Part shown: positions 53,400 to 61,610 of the stretch, in pieces
Numbering within the stretch: position 1 is the stretch's first letter
How the letters are laid out: each line of letters starts with the position of its first letter
DNA from: MRBY01 sp943371005
GTDB taxonomy: Bacteria > Cyanobacteriota > Cyanobacteriia > Cyanobacteriales > MRBY01
Assembly (NCBI GenBank): GCA_943371005.1
Contig: CALRTB020000003.1
Coordinates: forward strand, 259,073 to 323,072
Direction of reading: 5' to 3'
DNA: 64,000 nt
The notes under the pieces: generated by a model
What the model saw: only the letters and a program-made list of their open reading frames with translations
Database searches by the model: none
Told to the model about the DNA's origin: nothing
Translations under genes and position numbers: made by a program

Positions 53400-53448
53400 T
53401 ATTGATGTACTTTTCTTTCTAAAAAAAATATAAAGAAAGATATCAATA
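53400..53448. repeat. Nested AT-rich inverted repeat
   Basis: Outer arms TATTGAT (53400-53406) and ATCAATA (53442-53448); inner arms TTTCTTTCT and AAAGAAAGA. It lies between the photolyase stop and the FtsL-like gene and may end the photolyase transcript, though the AT content makes it weak. Confidence 0.4.
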
Positions 53449-53518
53449 GACCCAAAAAAGTTCCCTGATTTTTATGATTTTCATGAAGTGGTTATGGCGA
53501 ACAATCAGCGGCGATCGC

Positions 53519-55054
53519 CTATGGTAGTTCCCTTTGTGGAGCGGGCCTTAAGCGGTTTTGCCAGGTTTGTCCCTGGGCACGGATCGCCTCCAATTCATCT
53601 TGGGGGAGCCGTTCTAAATTTTTGAGGATTAAATTCATCCGACCTTGGCTACGAAGTTGGTCCTGGTGACGGTCGAGGAAGTGCCAGTATAGGGTATTAA
53701 AAGGACAGGCGTTTTCCCCGTGGCGATCGCCTTTGTGGTAGCGACAGTCGCGGCAGTAATCACTCATTTTATTAATGTAGTTGGCTGAGGCGGCGTAGGG
53801 CTTGCTAGCGAGGATGCCCCCGTCGGCAAATTGTCCCATGCCAATCACATTGGTTTGCATCACCCAATCGTAGGCATCGATAAAAGCTGCATGGAACCAA
53901 GCCTCTAGGGCCTGGGGATTCACCCCCAAGATTAAGGCAAAGTTACTAAGGATCATCAACCGCTGAATGTGGTGAGCATAGCCCGTTTGTTCTACTTGTT
54001 GTAAGACCTGTTTGAGGCAATTGAGGTCGGTTTTACGGCTGTCCCAATAAAAATCGGGTAGGGGTTGTTGGTGGTTGAAATGATTTTTCTGGGCATAATC
54101 AGCGTCCACGTAATGGTAGAGGCCATGGAGATATTCCCGCCAGCCCAAAATTTGCCGGATAAAGCCTTCGAGATTATTCAAGGCGATCGCCTTTTGTTCC
54201 CGGATTGCCTCTGCTTTTTTGATCAATTCCCAGGGGTGCAACAGACCCAGGTTGAGGTAGGGCGAAATCAGACCATGCCAGAGGGTATATTCTCCTGTGA
54301 CCATCGCATCTTGAAAGGTGCCAAATTTCTCTAATCCCGTGGCGAGGAAATGCTCAAAAACCTGGAGTGCTTGGGTCCGGGTTACGGCCCAGCGGAAGGG
54401 TTCAAGCTGCCCGTAGGGGACAAGATCCAATATTTTAACCCGATTAATCACGGCTTGGGTCAGCGCGTCTGGTTCAAAGGTCAGCGGTTGGGGAGGATTG
54501 AGATTTTTTTTGGGAGGTTTGCGGTTGTCCTTATCAAAGTTCCACTGACCCCCAAGGGGTTGCTGTGCTTCATCGAGCAGGATCTTAAACCGTTTGCGAC
54601 CCGCCCGATAAAAGTCTTCGAGGACGAGGCGTTTACGACCCTTGGCCCAGGTGTGAAATTCGGCCCGCGACCACAGGAAATGATTATTGGGGATGAACTT
54701 GAGGGAGCAGGGGAGGTCTAAGTTCTGGATAAAAGCTTCAAAGGGGCGATCGCTCGGCTGCATCACCCATAATTCTGTGATTCCTTCAGCGGTGATCCAA
54801 TCGATTAAAGCCGTTTGGAAATCAGCGGCGATCGCATAATGGACAGACCAGCCAGCCTGTTCTAGCTCCTGGGCAAAGTGGCGCATGGCCGACCAAACCA
54901 GTACCAGCTTTTGGCCATGGTAGGGCCGTTGGCGGGCATAGTCTGCCGCTTCGATCAACAGAACCGGCGTTGTCGATCGTTGGGTTTCCCGTTGTTGGAG
55001 GGCGGCTTGGGTGGCCCACAGTTGATCCCCCAGTACCCAAATCCCGACGGTCAT
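53519..55054 (-). CDS. Iron-sulfur photolyase/cryptochrome (FeS-BCP family)
   Basis: Photolyase-related flavoprotein of the PhrB type, expected to repair (6-4) photoproducts. N-terminal alpha/beta domain MTVGIWVLGDQLWATQ and C-terminal FAD domain. Four Cys for the 4Fe-4S cluster are present: one in DLNCLKQV and three in SDYCRDCRYHKG / ENACPFN. Other family marks: GWREYLHGLY and QTNVIGMGQFADGG. Start chosen at 55054 because upstream codons do not look like the family and GGGAGAG lies just before it. 511 residues. Stands alone. Confidence 0.9.
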   Translation of the reverse strand: MTVGIWVLGDQLWATQAALQQRETQRSTTPVLLIEAADYARQRPYHGQKLVLVWSAMRHFAQELEQAGWSVHYAIAADFQTALIDWITAEGITELWVMQPSDRPFEAFIQNLDLPCSLKFIPNNHFLWSRAEFHTWAKGRKRLVLEDFYRAGRKRFKILLDEAQQPLGGQWNFDKDNRKPPKKNLNPPQPLTFEPDALTQAVINRVKILDLVPYGQLEPFRWAVTRTQALQVFEHFLATGLEKFGTFQDAMVTGEYTLWHGLISPYLNLGLLHPWELIKKAEAIREQKAIALNNLEGFIRQILGWREYLHGLYHYVDADYAQKNHFNHQQPLPDFYWDSRKTDLNCLKQVLQQVEQTGYAHHIQRLMILSNFALILGVNPQALEAWFHAAFIDAYDWVMQTNVIGMGQFADGGILASKPYAASANYINKMSDYCRDCRYHKGDRHGENACPFNTLYWHFLDRHQDQLRSQGRMNLILKNLERLPQDELEAIRAQGQTWQNRLRPAPQRELP

Positions 55055-55224
55055 GGGCTTTTCTCTCCCAAAAAATGCTGTTGGAGAGTCTAACACAGGC
55101 TTTTTGGTGCCTGCGGCCGTGAGTGATCTGGAGCAAAGACAATTAAGTTTCTGTGAACCCGTGGGCGATCGCCAGAAAAACCCTTTAACGTGAGAAGGAA
55201 TCTCCTTTAATTACAGGTATTTTT

Positions 55225-55320
55225 ATGTCCGGCGAAGAACTTTTAACCTTGGCGACCCTCCTTAGCCCCGGGTTGGCCCTGTCGTTTATCGTGATGATTT
55301 GTTTTGCGAAGGGGGGTTAA
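55225..55320 (+). CDS. 31-residue single-helix membrane microprotein
   Basis: MSGEELLTLATLLSPG followed by LALSFIVMICFAKGG and TAA. A short polar head, one hydrophobic segment and a Lys-Gly-Gly end give the look of the small subunits of photosynthetic or respiratory complexes, but it does not match PetG, L, M, N, PsaI, J, M or the Psb small subunits as I know them. ACAGG precedes the ATG. Its last four bases overlap the stop of the antiporter gene on the other strand, which is typical of real convergent genes. Confidence 0.55.
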   Translation: MSGEELLTLATLLSPGLALSFIVMICFAKGG

Positions 55321-56942
55321 CCCTGGATTGTTTTTTCGGTGGATTTGATCAAGGTCTCCTGGAGTAGGGGAGAAAGGTCTTTGTTTAAACGGCCCACCCG
55401 GATAAATTCAGCATAGGTATCCGCCTCGATATCCAAAAGAGTATCGCGCAATTGCTTCATATCCAGTTCTTGCAATTGGGGATGACTGCCTTTGAGTTTT
55501 TCAATTTTTTCTTCGATGGTTTCTAGTTCCCCTTCGACGAGATCCCGTTCATAGCGGTAGAATTCTTCGTCCACATCGGCAGCGAGATTTAACTGATCGA
55601 GGTAATTTAAAACCCGTTTGAGGGCAACGCGGCGAGCGAGATACTCGGAATATTTCTGACGGATGGGTTGATCACCGATGAGATCGAGTTTCTCTAAAAC
55701 CCATTGGGTTGTGAGGCCCTGTACCAAAAGGGTGAACAGCACGACCCCGAAAATGATGTTGATAATTTCCTGGCGATCGCCAAGCACCACAGGCACACTC
55801 AAAGCCACGGCAATGGAAACGGAACCCCGCAGGCCACCCCACCACAACACTGTTTGTTCGGAAAAGCTCAAGGGGTTATTGCTAAATTGATTCGAGAGCC
55901 AACCCAAGCCATAAACAGAAATGGCCCGCGTCACCAACACAGCGGCGATCGCCACAAAAATCGCGTCTAAGCTTTCCCCCAGGGTGCCAAAATTGACCTG
56001 ATCGCCAATGAGCAAAAACACAATCGAATTCACAAAAAACGCGAGAAATTCCCAAAATTCCGAGACAACCAGACGGGTACGGGGATTCATGCCAATATTC
56101 GAGCCAAAATTTCCCAAAATCATCCCCACTGTCACCACCGCAATAACCCCAGAGCCGCCCAATTCTTCTGTCAACAGATAAGTCCCATAGGCAGATACTA
56201 GGGTTAAAGATTGCTCCACGAGGGGAATATCAAACCGTTGTGTCAAGAAAGAAATGCCAAAACCAATCAAACACCCGAAGCCGACACCAATCCCTACAAA
56301 TACGAGAAAGGTTGCCACGGTCGCCGACATCGAAAAGGTCTGGGTGCCGAGGGGAATCCCCACCAGCAACAAAAACGCCACGACCGCTACCCCATCGTTA
56401 AAGAGGCTCTCTCCTTCCATTACCATGGTGAGCTTTTTGCTAGCCCCCAACTCCCGGAACAAGGCCACCACCGACACCGGATCCGTCGCCGAGAGGGCCG
56501 CCCCTGCAAGCAAAGCAGAACTTAAGGCCAAGTTTGTCCACTGACTTAGGGCAAAGCCAATCCCAAAGATGGCGATCGCCACCCCAGCCAAGGCAAACAA
56601 CGCAATCGGCAACCATTGTTTCTGGAGTTCTCGCCAACGAATATTCCAGGCGGCCTCAAACAAGAGCGGCGGGAGGAAAATTTCGAGGATGAGCTCCGGC
56701 GAAAGATTGACCAAACGCACATCAATAAAGGCCAAACCCAATCCTACAATCACCAGTAGGAGGGTATAGGGAATCTGGCGCAACCAACTAAAAATCCGTG
56801 AGAAGGTTGCAACCGTTAGGGAGATCGATAAAACCAACACAAACTGTTGCAAGTTGGTTGAAATTGACGCTTCTGCAAGTTCTGCTAAAACAATCATGAC
56901 CAAAGGCATGTCTAGATAATCTCTACAGATGCTAACAGGCAT
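55317..56942 (-). CDS. Na+/H+ antiporter, NhaP type
   Basis: Up to 541 residues with about 12 membrane helices. Ion-binding motifs: AGAALSATDPVSVVALFRELG (Thr-Asp) and EGESLFNDGVAVVAFL (Asn-Asp), the core of CPA1 exchangers, and WWGGLRGSVSIAVALS. A cytoplasmic C-terminal tail of about 110 residues is helical and charged. Similar to the NhaS1/NhaP antiporter used for salt and pH balance. The start is uncertain: ATG at 56942, 56909 or 56897. Confidence 0.9.
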   Translation of the reverse strand: MPVSICRDYLDMPLVMIVLAELAEASISTNLQQFVLVLSISLTVATFSRIFSWLRQIPYTLLLVIVGLGLAFIDVRLVNLSPELILEIFLPPLLFEAAWNIRWRELQKQWLPIALFALAGVAIAIFGIGFALSQWTNLALSSALLAGAALSATDPVSVVALFRELGASKKLTMVMEGESLFNDGVAVVAFLLLVGIPLGTQTFSMSATVATFLVFVGIGVGFGCLIGFGISFLTQRFDIPLVEQSLTLVSAYGTYLLTEELGGSGVIAVVTVGMILGNFGSNIGMNPRTRLVVSEFWEFLAFFVNSIVFLLIGDQVNFGTLGESLDAIFVAIAAVLVTRAISVYGLGWLSNQFSNNPLSFSEQTVLWWGGLRGSVSIAVALSVPVVLGDRQEIINIIFGVVLFTLLVQGLTTQWVLEKLDLIGDQPIRQKYSEYLARRVALKRVLNYLDQLNLAADVDEEFYRYERDLVEGELETIEEKIEKLKGSHPQLQELDMKQLRDTLLDIEADTYAEFIRVGRLNKDLSPLLQETLIKSTEKTIQG

Positions 56943-57185
56943 TGACCTCTGTCATCAGAAATATCAAGAGTCTTTAAATTTTTGAAGGCTGTCATCGCCC
57001 TGGAATATCTTGTATTTCAACGGTCTATTGCATAGAAAAGGATTCAATTCAAGCTTTAATTACCTTGTTGTTTTTATGTCAATTCAATAGTTACAAAATG
57101 TTGACTTTTGCCATTAACTTGAATTGCCGATGAATCTTTTATGTAGAATAAAAATCCAATCAATTATTAATACAATAATAAAACA

Positions 57186-57563
57186 ATGGACAAAAGTATA
57201 TTTGAAGAATTTGTTGATTATTACATTAAGGCTTGGCAAAATTATACAAACTTTAGTGGTAGAGCGCGCCGCAAAGAATTCTGGTATGTTTTTATCATTA
57301 ACCTTTTGATTTCCCTCGTCTTGGGTGTTTTCCAGGAAACATTTCTTGGGGCGATCGCCTCTTTAATTAGTATTATCTATTCCTTAGCCTTCATTTTACC
57401 TGGAATAGCACTGAGCATTAGGCGTTTGCATGATACTGGCCGGAGTGGTTGGTGGCTCTTGATTGGATTTGTGCCGATTATTGGTGTAATTGTTTTAATT
57501 GTCTTCTTTGCTTCCGACAGTCAACCGGGCCCCAATCAATATAACGCTGACACGATGGCCTAA
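57186..57563 (+). CDS. DUF805 membrane protein
   Basis: 125 residues. Family marks: YTNFSGRARRKEFWYVFI at the start of the first helix and LSIRRLHDTGRSGWWLL, followed by PGPNQYN near the end. Three or four hydrophobic segments. Function unknown. The gene and its 240-base upstream region are AT-richer than surroundings. A strong terminator follows. Confidence 0.9.
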   Translation: MDKSIFEEFVDYYIKAWQNYTNFSGRARRKEFWYVFIINLLISLVLGVFQETFLGAIASLISIIYSLAFILPGIALSIRRLHDTGRSGWWLLIGFVPIIGVIVLIVFFASDSQPGPNQYNADTMA

Positions 57564-57590
57564 CTTTTAGAAACTAACTTGAAAAGTATA

Positions 57591-57626
57591 AACACCCTAA
57601 ACCACTGTTGGTAAAGGGTGTTTTTT
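57591..57626 (+). terminator. Terminator of the DUF805 gene
   Basis: AACACCCT (57591-57598) pairs with AGGGTGTT (57615-57622), running into TTTTTT. It can also serve the convergent cyclophilin gene in part, as AAAACACC lies on that side. Confidence 0.85.
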
Positions 57627-57651
57627 AGCGAACAATTAAAGTGTGATAGAT

Positions 57652-58752
57652 CTAGTTGGGCACAACCAGATTTTCTGAGCCATTAACGACTTTGGCAGAA
57701 ATGATCTTGTCCGCTTTGCTGAGGTTTTCAAGGACATCCTGGCCAGCGACGGTATAGCCAAAGACGGAATAACGACCATCCATCAAGTTAAATCCGGGCG
57801 GCGCTAATTCATTATCAAACTTGAAGAAGAAGATCTGCGAAGAACCACCATTAGCATCATCGGCGGGACGGGCCAGAGCCAAGGCACCATAGGCATTAAA
57901 AGGAAGATTAATCTCTGCTAGGTAAATCCCTAGATCTTCTAGGGTTGCGCCATAGGTGGCTTCGTGGTCGCCAGTGAGCATAATTTCCATGGGGATGGCG
58001 CGATACTCCTTGGTTTTCGGGTCGATGAAACCATCGGCATCACCTTCGGGATCACCCGTTTGCAGAATGTAGAGATCTTCAGCACGGTTGAACGGCAAGC
58101 CATCATAGAACCCCCGTTGTACCAAATCGACGAAGTTTCCGGCGTTAATCGGGGCATTGTAACCGTCAACGACAACGGTGATGTCGCCTTGGGTGGTTTT
58201 GAGTTCAACTGTGGCCCGGCCCAAGAGGCGCGGCAGATCCGCATAGTCTTCGGGGATCGTGGTCGGATATTCGGCGATCATATTTTCTTCGATCGCCCCG
58301 ACTTTGTTGAGGATTTCGCGGCGCTTTGTCCAGATAGTTTCGCGATCTTTGGCGGCGATCGCCTCTCTCATGGTGGCGACATCCTGCTCCATTTCATCTA
58401 GGAGAGTTTGGGCCTGTTCTTTAAAACTGGGGACAACATCTTCGAGGATGCCGTCTTGGCTAATGGAGAGGACGCGGCTAGCTTTCTTGGCATTGGCCGC
58501 AATCGGCCCCCAGCGTTTCGCCCGTAGATCCTTGGACATAAATTCCATGCTGTCCTGGAGGCGGCGAATGGGCTGATTTTCAATGGGCAGGGCGTAGCGG
58601 AGAATGGCTTCGGGATCAGTGATCGCATCCCCTTGGGCGAGGGAAGCGAGGGTAAAACTTGGTTGTACTAAAGCCGAGGCTGGTTGAGTCACGCCAAAGC
58701 AAACGGCGATCGCCAAAGCCACAGATAGGCAATATTTTAAAAATTTGGTCAT
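57652..58752 (-). CDS. Lumenal cyclophilin-type peptidyl-prolyl isomerase, TLP40/CYP38-like
   Basis: 366 residues. Signal peptide MTKFLKYCLSVALAIAVCFG, cut near PASA. Residues about 45-170 form a PsbQ-like helical bundle (LQDSMEFMSKDLRAKRWGPI); the C-terminal half is a divergent cyclophilin domain (GNFVDLVQRGFYDGLPFNRAED, GGSSQIFFFKFD, GRYSVFGYTVAGQDVL). This combination is that of chloroplast TLP40/CYP38, which assists photosystem II assembly in the lumen. The catalytic Arg region is altered, so isomerase activity may be weak, as in CYP38. Confidence 0.9.
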   Translation of the reverse strand: MTKFLKYCLSVALAIAVCFGVTQPASALVQPSFTLASLAQGDAITDPEAILRYALPIENQPIRRLQDSMEFMSKDLRAKRWGPIAANAKKASRVLSISQDGILEDVVPSFKEQAQTLLDEMEQDVATMREAIAAKDRETIWTKRREILNKVGAIEENMIAEYPTTIPEDYADLPRLLGRATVELKTTQGDITVVVDGYNAPINAGNFVDLVQRGFYDGLPFNRAEDLYILQTGDPEGDADGFIDPKTKEYRAIPMEIMLTGDHEATYGATLEDLGIYLAEINLPFNAYGALALARPADDANGGSSQIFFFKFDNELAPPGFNLMDGRYSVFGYTVAGQDVLENLSKADKIISAKVVNGSENLVVPN

Positions 58753-58824
58753 GGCGGAGAGAGGGAAATGAGTTTGTTTGAATTTCTTTGTTTAAAAGAA
58801 TGCAGTTTGACTGGTCTCTTGTCA

Positions 58825-58853
58825 TATTCTGCGCTTCCCTCTGGGCTTGTCAA
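58825..58853 (-). promoter_or_regulatory. Likely promoter of the TLP40-like gene
   Basis: On the minus strand TTGACA (58848-58853), a 17-base spacer and AGAATA (58825-58830). The -35 is a perfect match, the -10 is poor. Confidence 0.4.
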
Positions 58854-58891
58854 CAAAACATCACGACTCTTCAGATTCTTGCCACAACAAA

Positions 58892-58915
58892 CCCTCCTGG
58901 GCTAACCTAGGAGGG
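58892..58915 (-). terminator. Terminator after the tRNA gene
   Basis: On the minus strand CCCTCCT and AGGAGGG form a perfect seven-base stem, followed by TTTGTT. It lies 17 bases past the tRNA 3' end. Confidence 0.6.
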
Positions 58916-58931
58916 CTGTTTTCTCTTCTTA

Positions 58932-59005
58932 CGAGCCTGGAGAGATTCGAACTCCCGACCTGCTGATCCGTAGTCAGCTGCTCTAATCCGCTGAGCTACA
59001 GACCC
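58932..59005 (-). tRNA. trnR: tRNA-Arg (anticodon ACG)
   Basis: A 74-base cloverleaf on the minus strand. Acceptor GGGUCUG pairs with CAGGCUC (two G-U pairs), D arm GCUCAGCGGAUUAGAGC, anticodon stem GCUGA/UCAGC around CUACGGA, T arm with GUUCGAAUC. A34 should be edited to inosine, reading CGU, CGC and CGA. CCA is not encoded. It lies between the TLP40-like gene and moaC. Confidence 0.97.
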
Positions 59006-59065
59006 ATGGAGAAGAGTTGTGTTGTTTGACCAACAGTCATCTAATCTAACAGACGTTTTGGGTAA

Positions 59066-59575
59066 ATGCAAGAGTTTTCTGAAAAAAAGATTTCCCTCCC
59101 TCCCCTGAGCCATCTCAACGCCACCGGCGAGGCGCAGATGGTGGATGTTTCTGAAAAAAACGTGACAAAACGGGAGGCGATCGCCACAGGGATCATCACT
59201 ATGACCCAGGATTGCTTTACGGCGATCCAAGCGGGGGATGCCCCAAAAGGAGATGTGCTCGGCACTGCGAGAATTGCCGGGATTATGGCAGCCAAACAAA
59301 CCTCGAATTTAATCCCCATGTGCCACCCGCTGCCTATTAAAAAGGTGACGGTGAATTTTACCGCTGATGCAAATTTACCCGGTTATCGCATCGAGGCCAG
59401 TGTGACGACCAAATCCGAAACGGGGGTCGAAATGGAAGCCTTGACAGCGGTTTCGGTGGCCGCTTTAACCCTCTACGACATGGCGAAGGCGATGGATAAA
59501 GGGATGGTCATTTCTGAGATTCAATTGCTGAAAAAAACAGGCGGCAAATCCGGCGACTACACCCGACAAGCCTGA
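59066..59575 (+). CDS. moaC: Cyclic pyranopterin monophosphate synthase MoaC
   Basis: Second half of the first step of molybdenum cofactor synthesis, acting after MoaA. Marks: LSHLNATGEAQMVDVSEKNVT, LIPMCHPLPIKKV (substrate His) and VEMEALTAVSVAALTLYDMAKA. 169 residues, normal length. No other moa gene adjacent. Confidence 0.96.
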   Translation: MQEFSEKKISLPPLSHLNATGEAQMVDVSEKNVTKREAIATGIITMTQDCFTAIQAGDAPKGDVLGTARIAGIMAAKQTSNLIPMCHPLPIKKVTVNFTADANLPGYRIEASVTTKSETGVEMEALTAVSVAALTLYDMAKAMDKGMVISEIQLLKKTGGKSGDYTRQA

Positions 59576-59630
59576 AGAAAATCCTTGTGATAGGATCACT
59601 TTTGTTCCGTAAATGTGATGGGTAAAACCT

Positions 59631-59888
59631 ATGCCTCGCAGTTGGCCGCGCAAACCTGACCGTAAAACTGATCCTGAATTCCGTCGCGCCGAAGACCGGA
59701 TGAATTTTATTGTCCATGTGATGGTCTACCTCGCGATTAATTCTCCCATTTGGTTCACTGCTCTAATTCAAACGACGGTAGAGCGTCCCTGGGTCAAACC
59801 GTTTAGCCTGATTTGGCTGGGCATTTTAGGGTTACACCTGCTTTACATTACGGCGATCGCCGATTATTCAGAGGCATCCAATGGCTAA
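59631..59888 (+). CDS. 2TM-domain small membrane protein
   Basis: 85 residues. A basic start (MPRSWPRKPDRKTDPEFRR), then two membrane segments (FIVHVMVYLAINSPIWF and FSLIWLGILGLHLLYITA) joined by a short loop with W. This is the 2TM (PF13239-like) form; function unknown. Its end overlaps the next gene by eight bases, so the two are probably translated together. Confidence 0.75.
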   Translation: MPRSWPRKPDRKTDPEFRRAEDRMNFIVHVMVYLAINSPIWFTALIQTTVERPWVKPFSLIWLGILGLHLLYITAIADYSEASNG

Positions 59889-60180
59889 CACGATTCAAAT
59901 TGAAAAACTCGCCGCCGAGATTGGCGAAAACATTTATATCGATGTGTCCGGTTGGCATTTGTATTTAGCCGATGCCCATTTGCACACCACCGTCGCCGAA
60001 AAAATTTTTCCCGCCATCGAAGATCGCGCCGTGGATGAAGCGAAAGTGACGGAGGTTTTACGCGCGATCCAAGTGCCCCTCGGTGGCAAACAAACTTTTG
60101 TGTCGCTCCTGCAACTGATTCCGGCGGCAGGACAAGCCGATCTCGTCAAACTTCTCGAAGAATATCAAGACAATTGGTAG
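59881..60180 (+). CDS. DUF3181 family protein
   Basis: 99 residues: IQIEKLAAEIGENIYIDVSG, WHLYLADAHLHTTVAEKIFP and VLRAIQVPLGGKQTFVSLLQLIP are conserved across cyanobacteria. A small alpha/beta protein with unknown function. It overlaps the 2TM gene by eight bases and is 13 bases before tsaE. Confidence 0.85.
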   Translation: MANTIQIEKLAAEIGENIYIDVSGWHLYLADAHLHTTVAEKIFPAIEDRAVDEAKVTEVLRAIQVPLGGKQTFVSLLQLIPAAGQADLVKLLEEYQDNW

Positions 60181-60193
60181 GTTTGGGCAACCG

Positions 60194-60649
60194 ATGGCTG
60201 AGGTCATTGTTTTAGAAAACGCGGCGGCAACGAAATTATTTGGCATTCGACTGGGACAATCCTTGCCGGAAAATTCGGTGATTTTGCTGCAAGGCGATCT
60301 TGGTGCGGGGAAAACAACGCTTACTCAAGGCATCGGGTTGGGGTTAGGCATCACGGAGGCGATCGCCAGTCCGACGTTTACCCTCGTGAACGAATATCAC
60401 ACCGGACGGATTCCCCTGTATCACTTGGATTTGTACCGTTTAGAACCCGCACAAGTCGATAGCCTCTACCCCGAAACCTATTGGGAAGGCGAAGAATGTG
60501 ACCCTGGCCTAACCGTCATTGAATGGTCAGAGCGTTTACCCTATCTCCCGGAATCCTATTACCAGATCGAACTCCGCCACACCCAAAACGATCAACGCCA
60601 AGCCGTCATTTCCGCTGTTAATGTCGAACAACCCTTGTTTGTCCCTTAA
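60194..60649 (+). CDS. tsaE: tRNA threonylcarbamoyladenosine biosynthesis protein TsaE
   Basis: ATPase of the complex that makes t6A37 in tRNAs reading ANN codons. Walker A LQGDLGAGKTTLTQ, SPTFTLVNEY, and LYHLDLYRLE typical of the family, plus VIEWSERLPYL. 151 residues. Third in the short run 2TM - DUF3181 - tsaE. Confidence 0.95.
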   Translation: MAEVIVLENAAATKLFGIRLGQSLPENSVILLQGDLGAGKTTLTQGIGLGLGITEAIASPTFTLVNEYHTGRIPLYHLDLYRLEPAQVDSLYPETYWEGEECDPGLTVIEWSERLPYLPESYYQIELRHTQNDQRQAVISAVNVEQPLFVP

Positions 60650-60695
60650 AATTTTCAGATAAAGTTAAGGATGAACCACCACCCTGGGGCGCACC

Positions 60696-61508
60696 ATGGA
60701 ATTTCTCGCAATCTTGATGTCCGGTTTACTCACTGCCCTTTCCCCAGTGGGCTTGATCCTAGAGCAGGTCAGCGGTAAACGGATTAGCGATCGCCTCCAA
60801 GCTGCCGAGACCTTTGAAGTGCGCGTCGATAACGTCCCCAGCCACCAACTTCTCAAGGGCAAAATTGACCGTGTCCAGATTGCCAGTCGTGGTGTAGAGC
60901 TATTGCCGGGCCTCCGTTTTGACGTTTTAGAACTAGAAACCGATCCCCTCAGTTTTGACCTGGCCAAACTCCGCAGTGGCAAACCCGGCCCCGGCGTTCT
61001 AGAGCAACCCCTCCAGGCAGGTGTGCGCTTTGTTTTAACGGAAGCCGATCTCAACCAGGCTTTAACGTCCCCTCAAGTCACAGCCTTGGTGCAACCCCTC
61101 ATCAATCGTCTGCTCACCCGTCCCGGCAGCACCAATCCACCTCGTTTCCAACTAGAAAACGCCACCGTTGATTTCCTCGGTGAAAATCGCCTCCAGTTCA
61201 CCGGTGAAATGTTCCAGATCAATCCCGAAACAGGCGAAACCGAGCGGGCGACACTCCAACTGAGTTTTACCCTCGGTCTGGCGTCCGGGAGCCAATTCCA
61301 ACTCACCGACTTTGAAGGGGCGATCAATGATCAATCCCTGCCTGCGCCCCTACTCAATGGTTTTGCCCAGGGGTTTAGTCGTCGTTTCAATTTACGAATC
61401 TTCCAAGACCGGGGTTTAACGGCCCGTTTTCTGCAACTCCAAACCGGCGATCGCCAAATCCAGGGGGCGATGTTCGTTCAGTTGGCTAATCCAGCCCCCC
61501 AACAATGA
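60696..61508 (+). CDS. DUF2993 family protein
   Basis: 270 residues. Hydrophobic start (FLAILMSGLLTALSPVGLIL) acting as anchor or signal, then a beta-rich domain with KGKIDRVQIASRGVEL and FVLTEADLNQALTSP. The family (DUF2993/LmeA-like) includes lipid-binding secreted proteins in actinobacteria; in cyanobacteria the role is unknown. 46 bases after tsaE, possibly its own unit. Confidence 0.8.
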   Translation: MEFLAILMSGLLTALSPVGLILEQVSGKRISDRLQAAETFEVRVDNVPSHQLLKGKIDRVQIASRGVELLPGLRFDVLELETDPLSFDLAKLRSGKPGPGVLEQPLQAGVRFVLTEADLNQALTSPQVTALVQPLINRLLTRPGSTNPPRFQLENATVDFLGENRLQFTGEMFQINPETGETERATLQLSFTLGLASGSQFQLTDFEGAINDQSLPAPLLNGFAQGFSRRFNLRIFQDRGLTARFLQLQTGDRQIQGAMFVQLANPAPQQ

Positions 61509-61610
61509 GCAACTGAAAACCAATTAAAGGATCCGGAGTGCCACATCTAAATTCTTAGTTAAATCGCAGTTTTTATAATCTAGGCGGTTCCAGCAAACTT
61601 CGTCGCCCCA

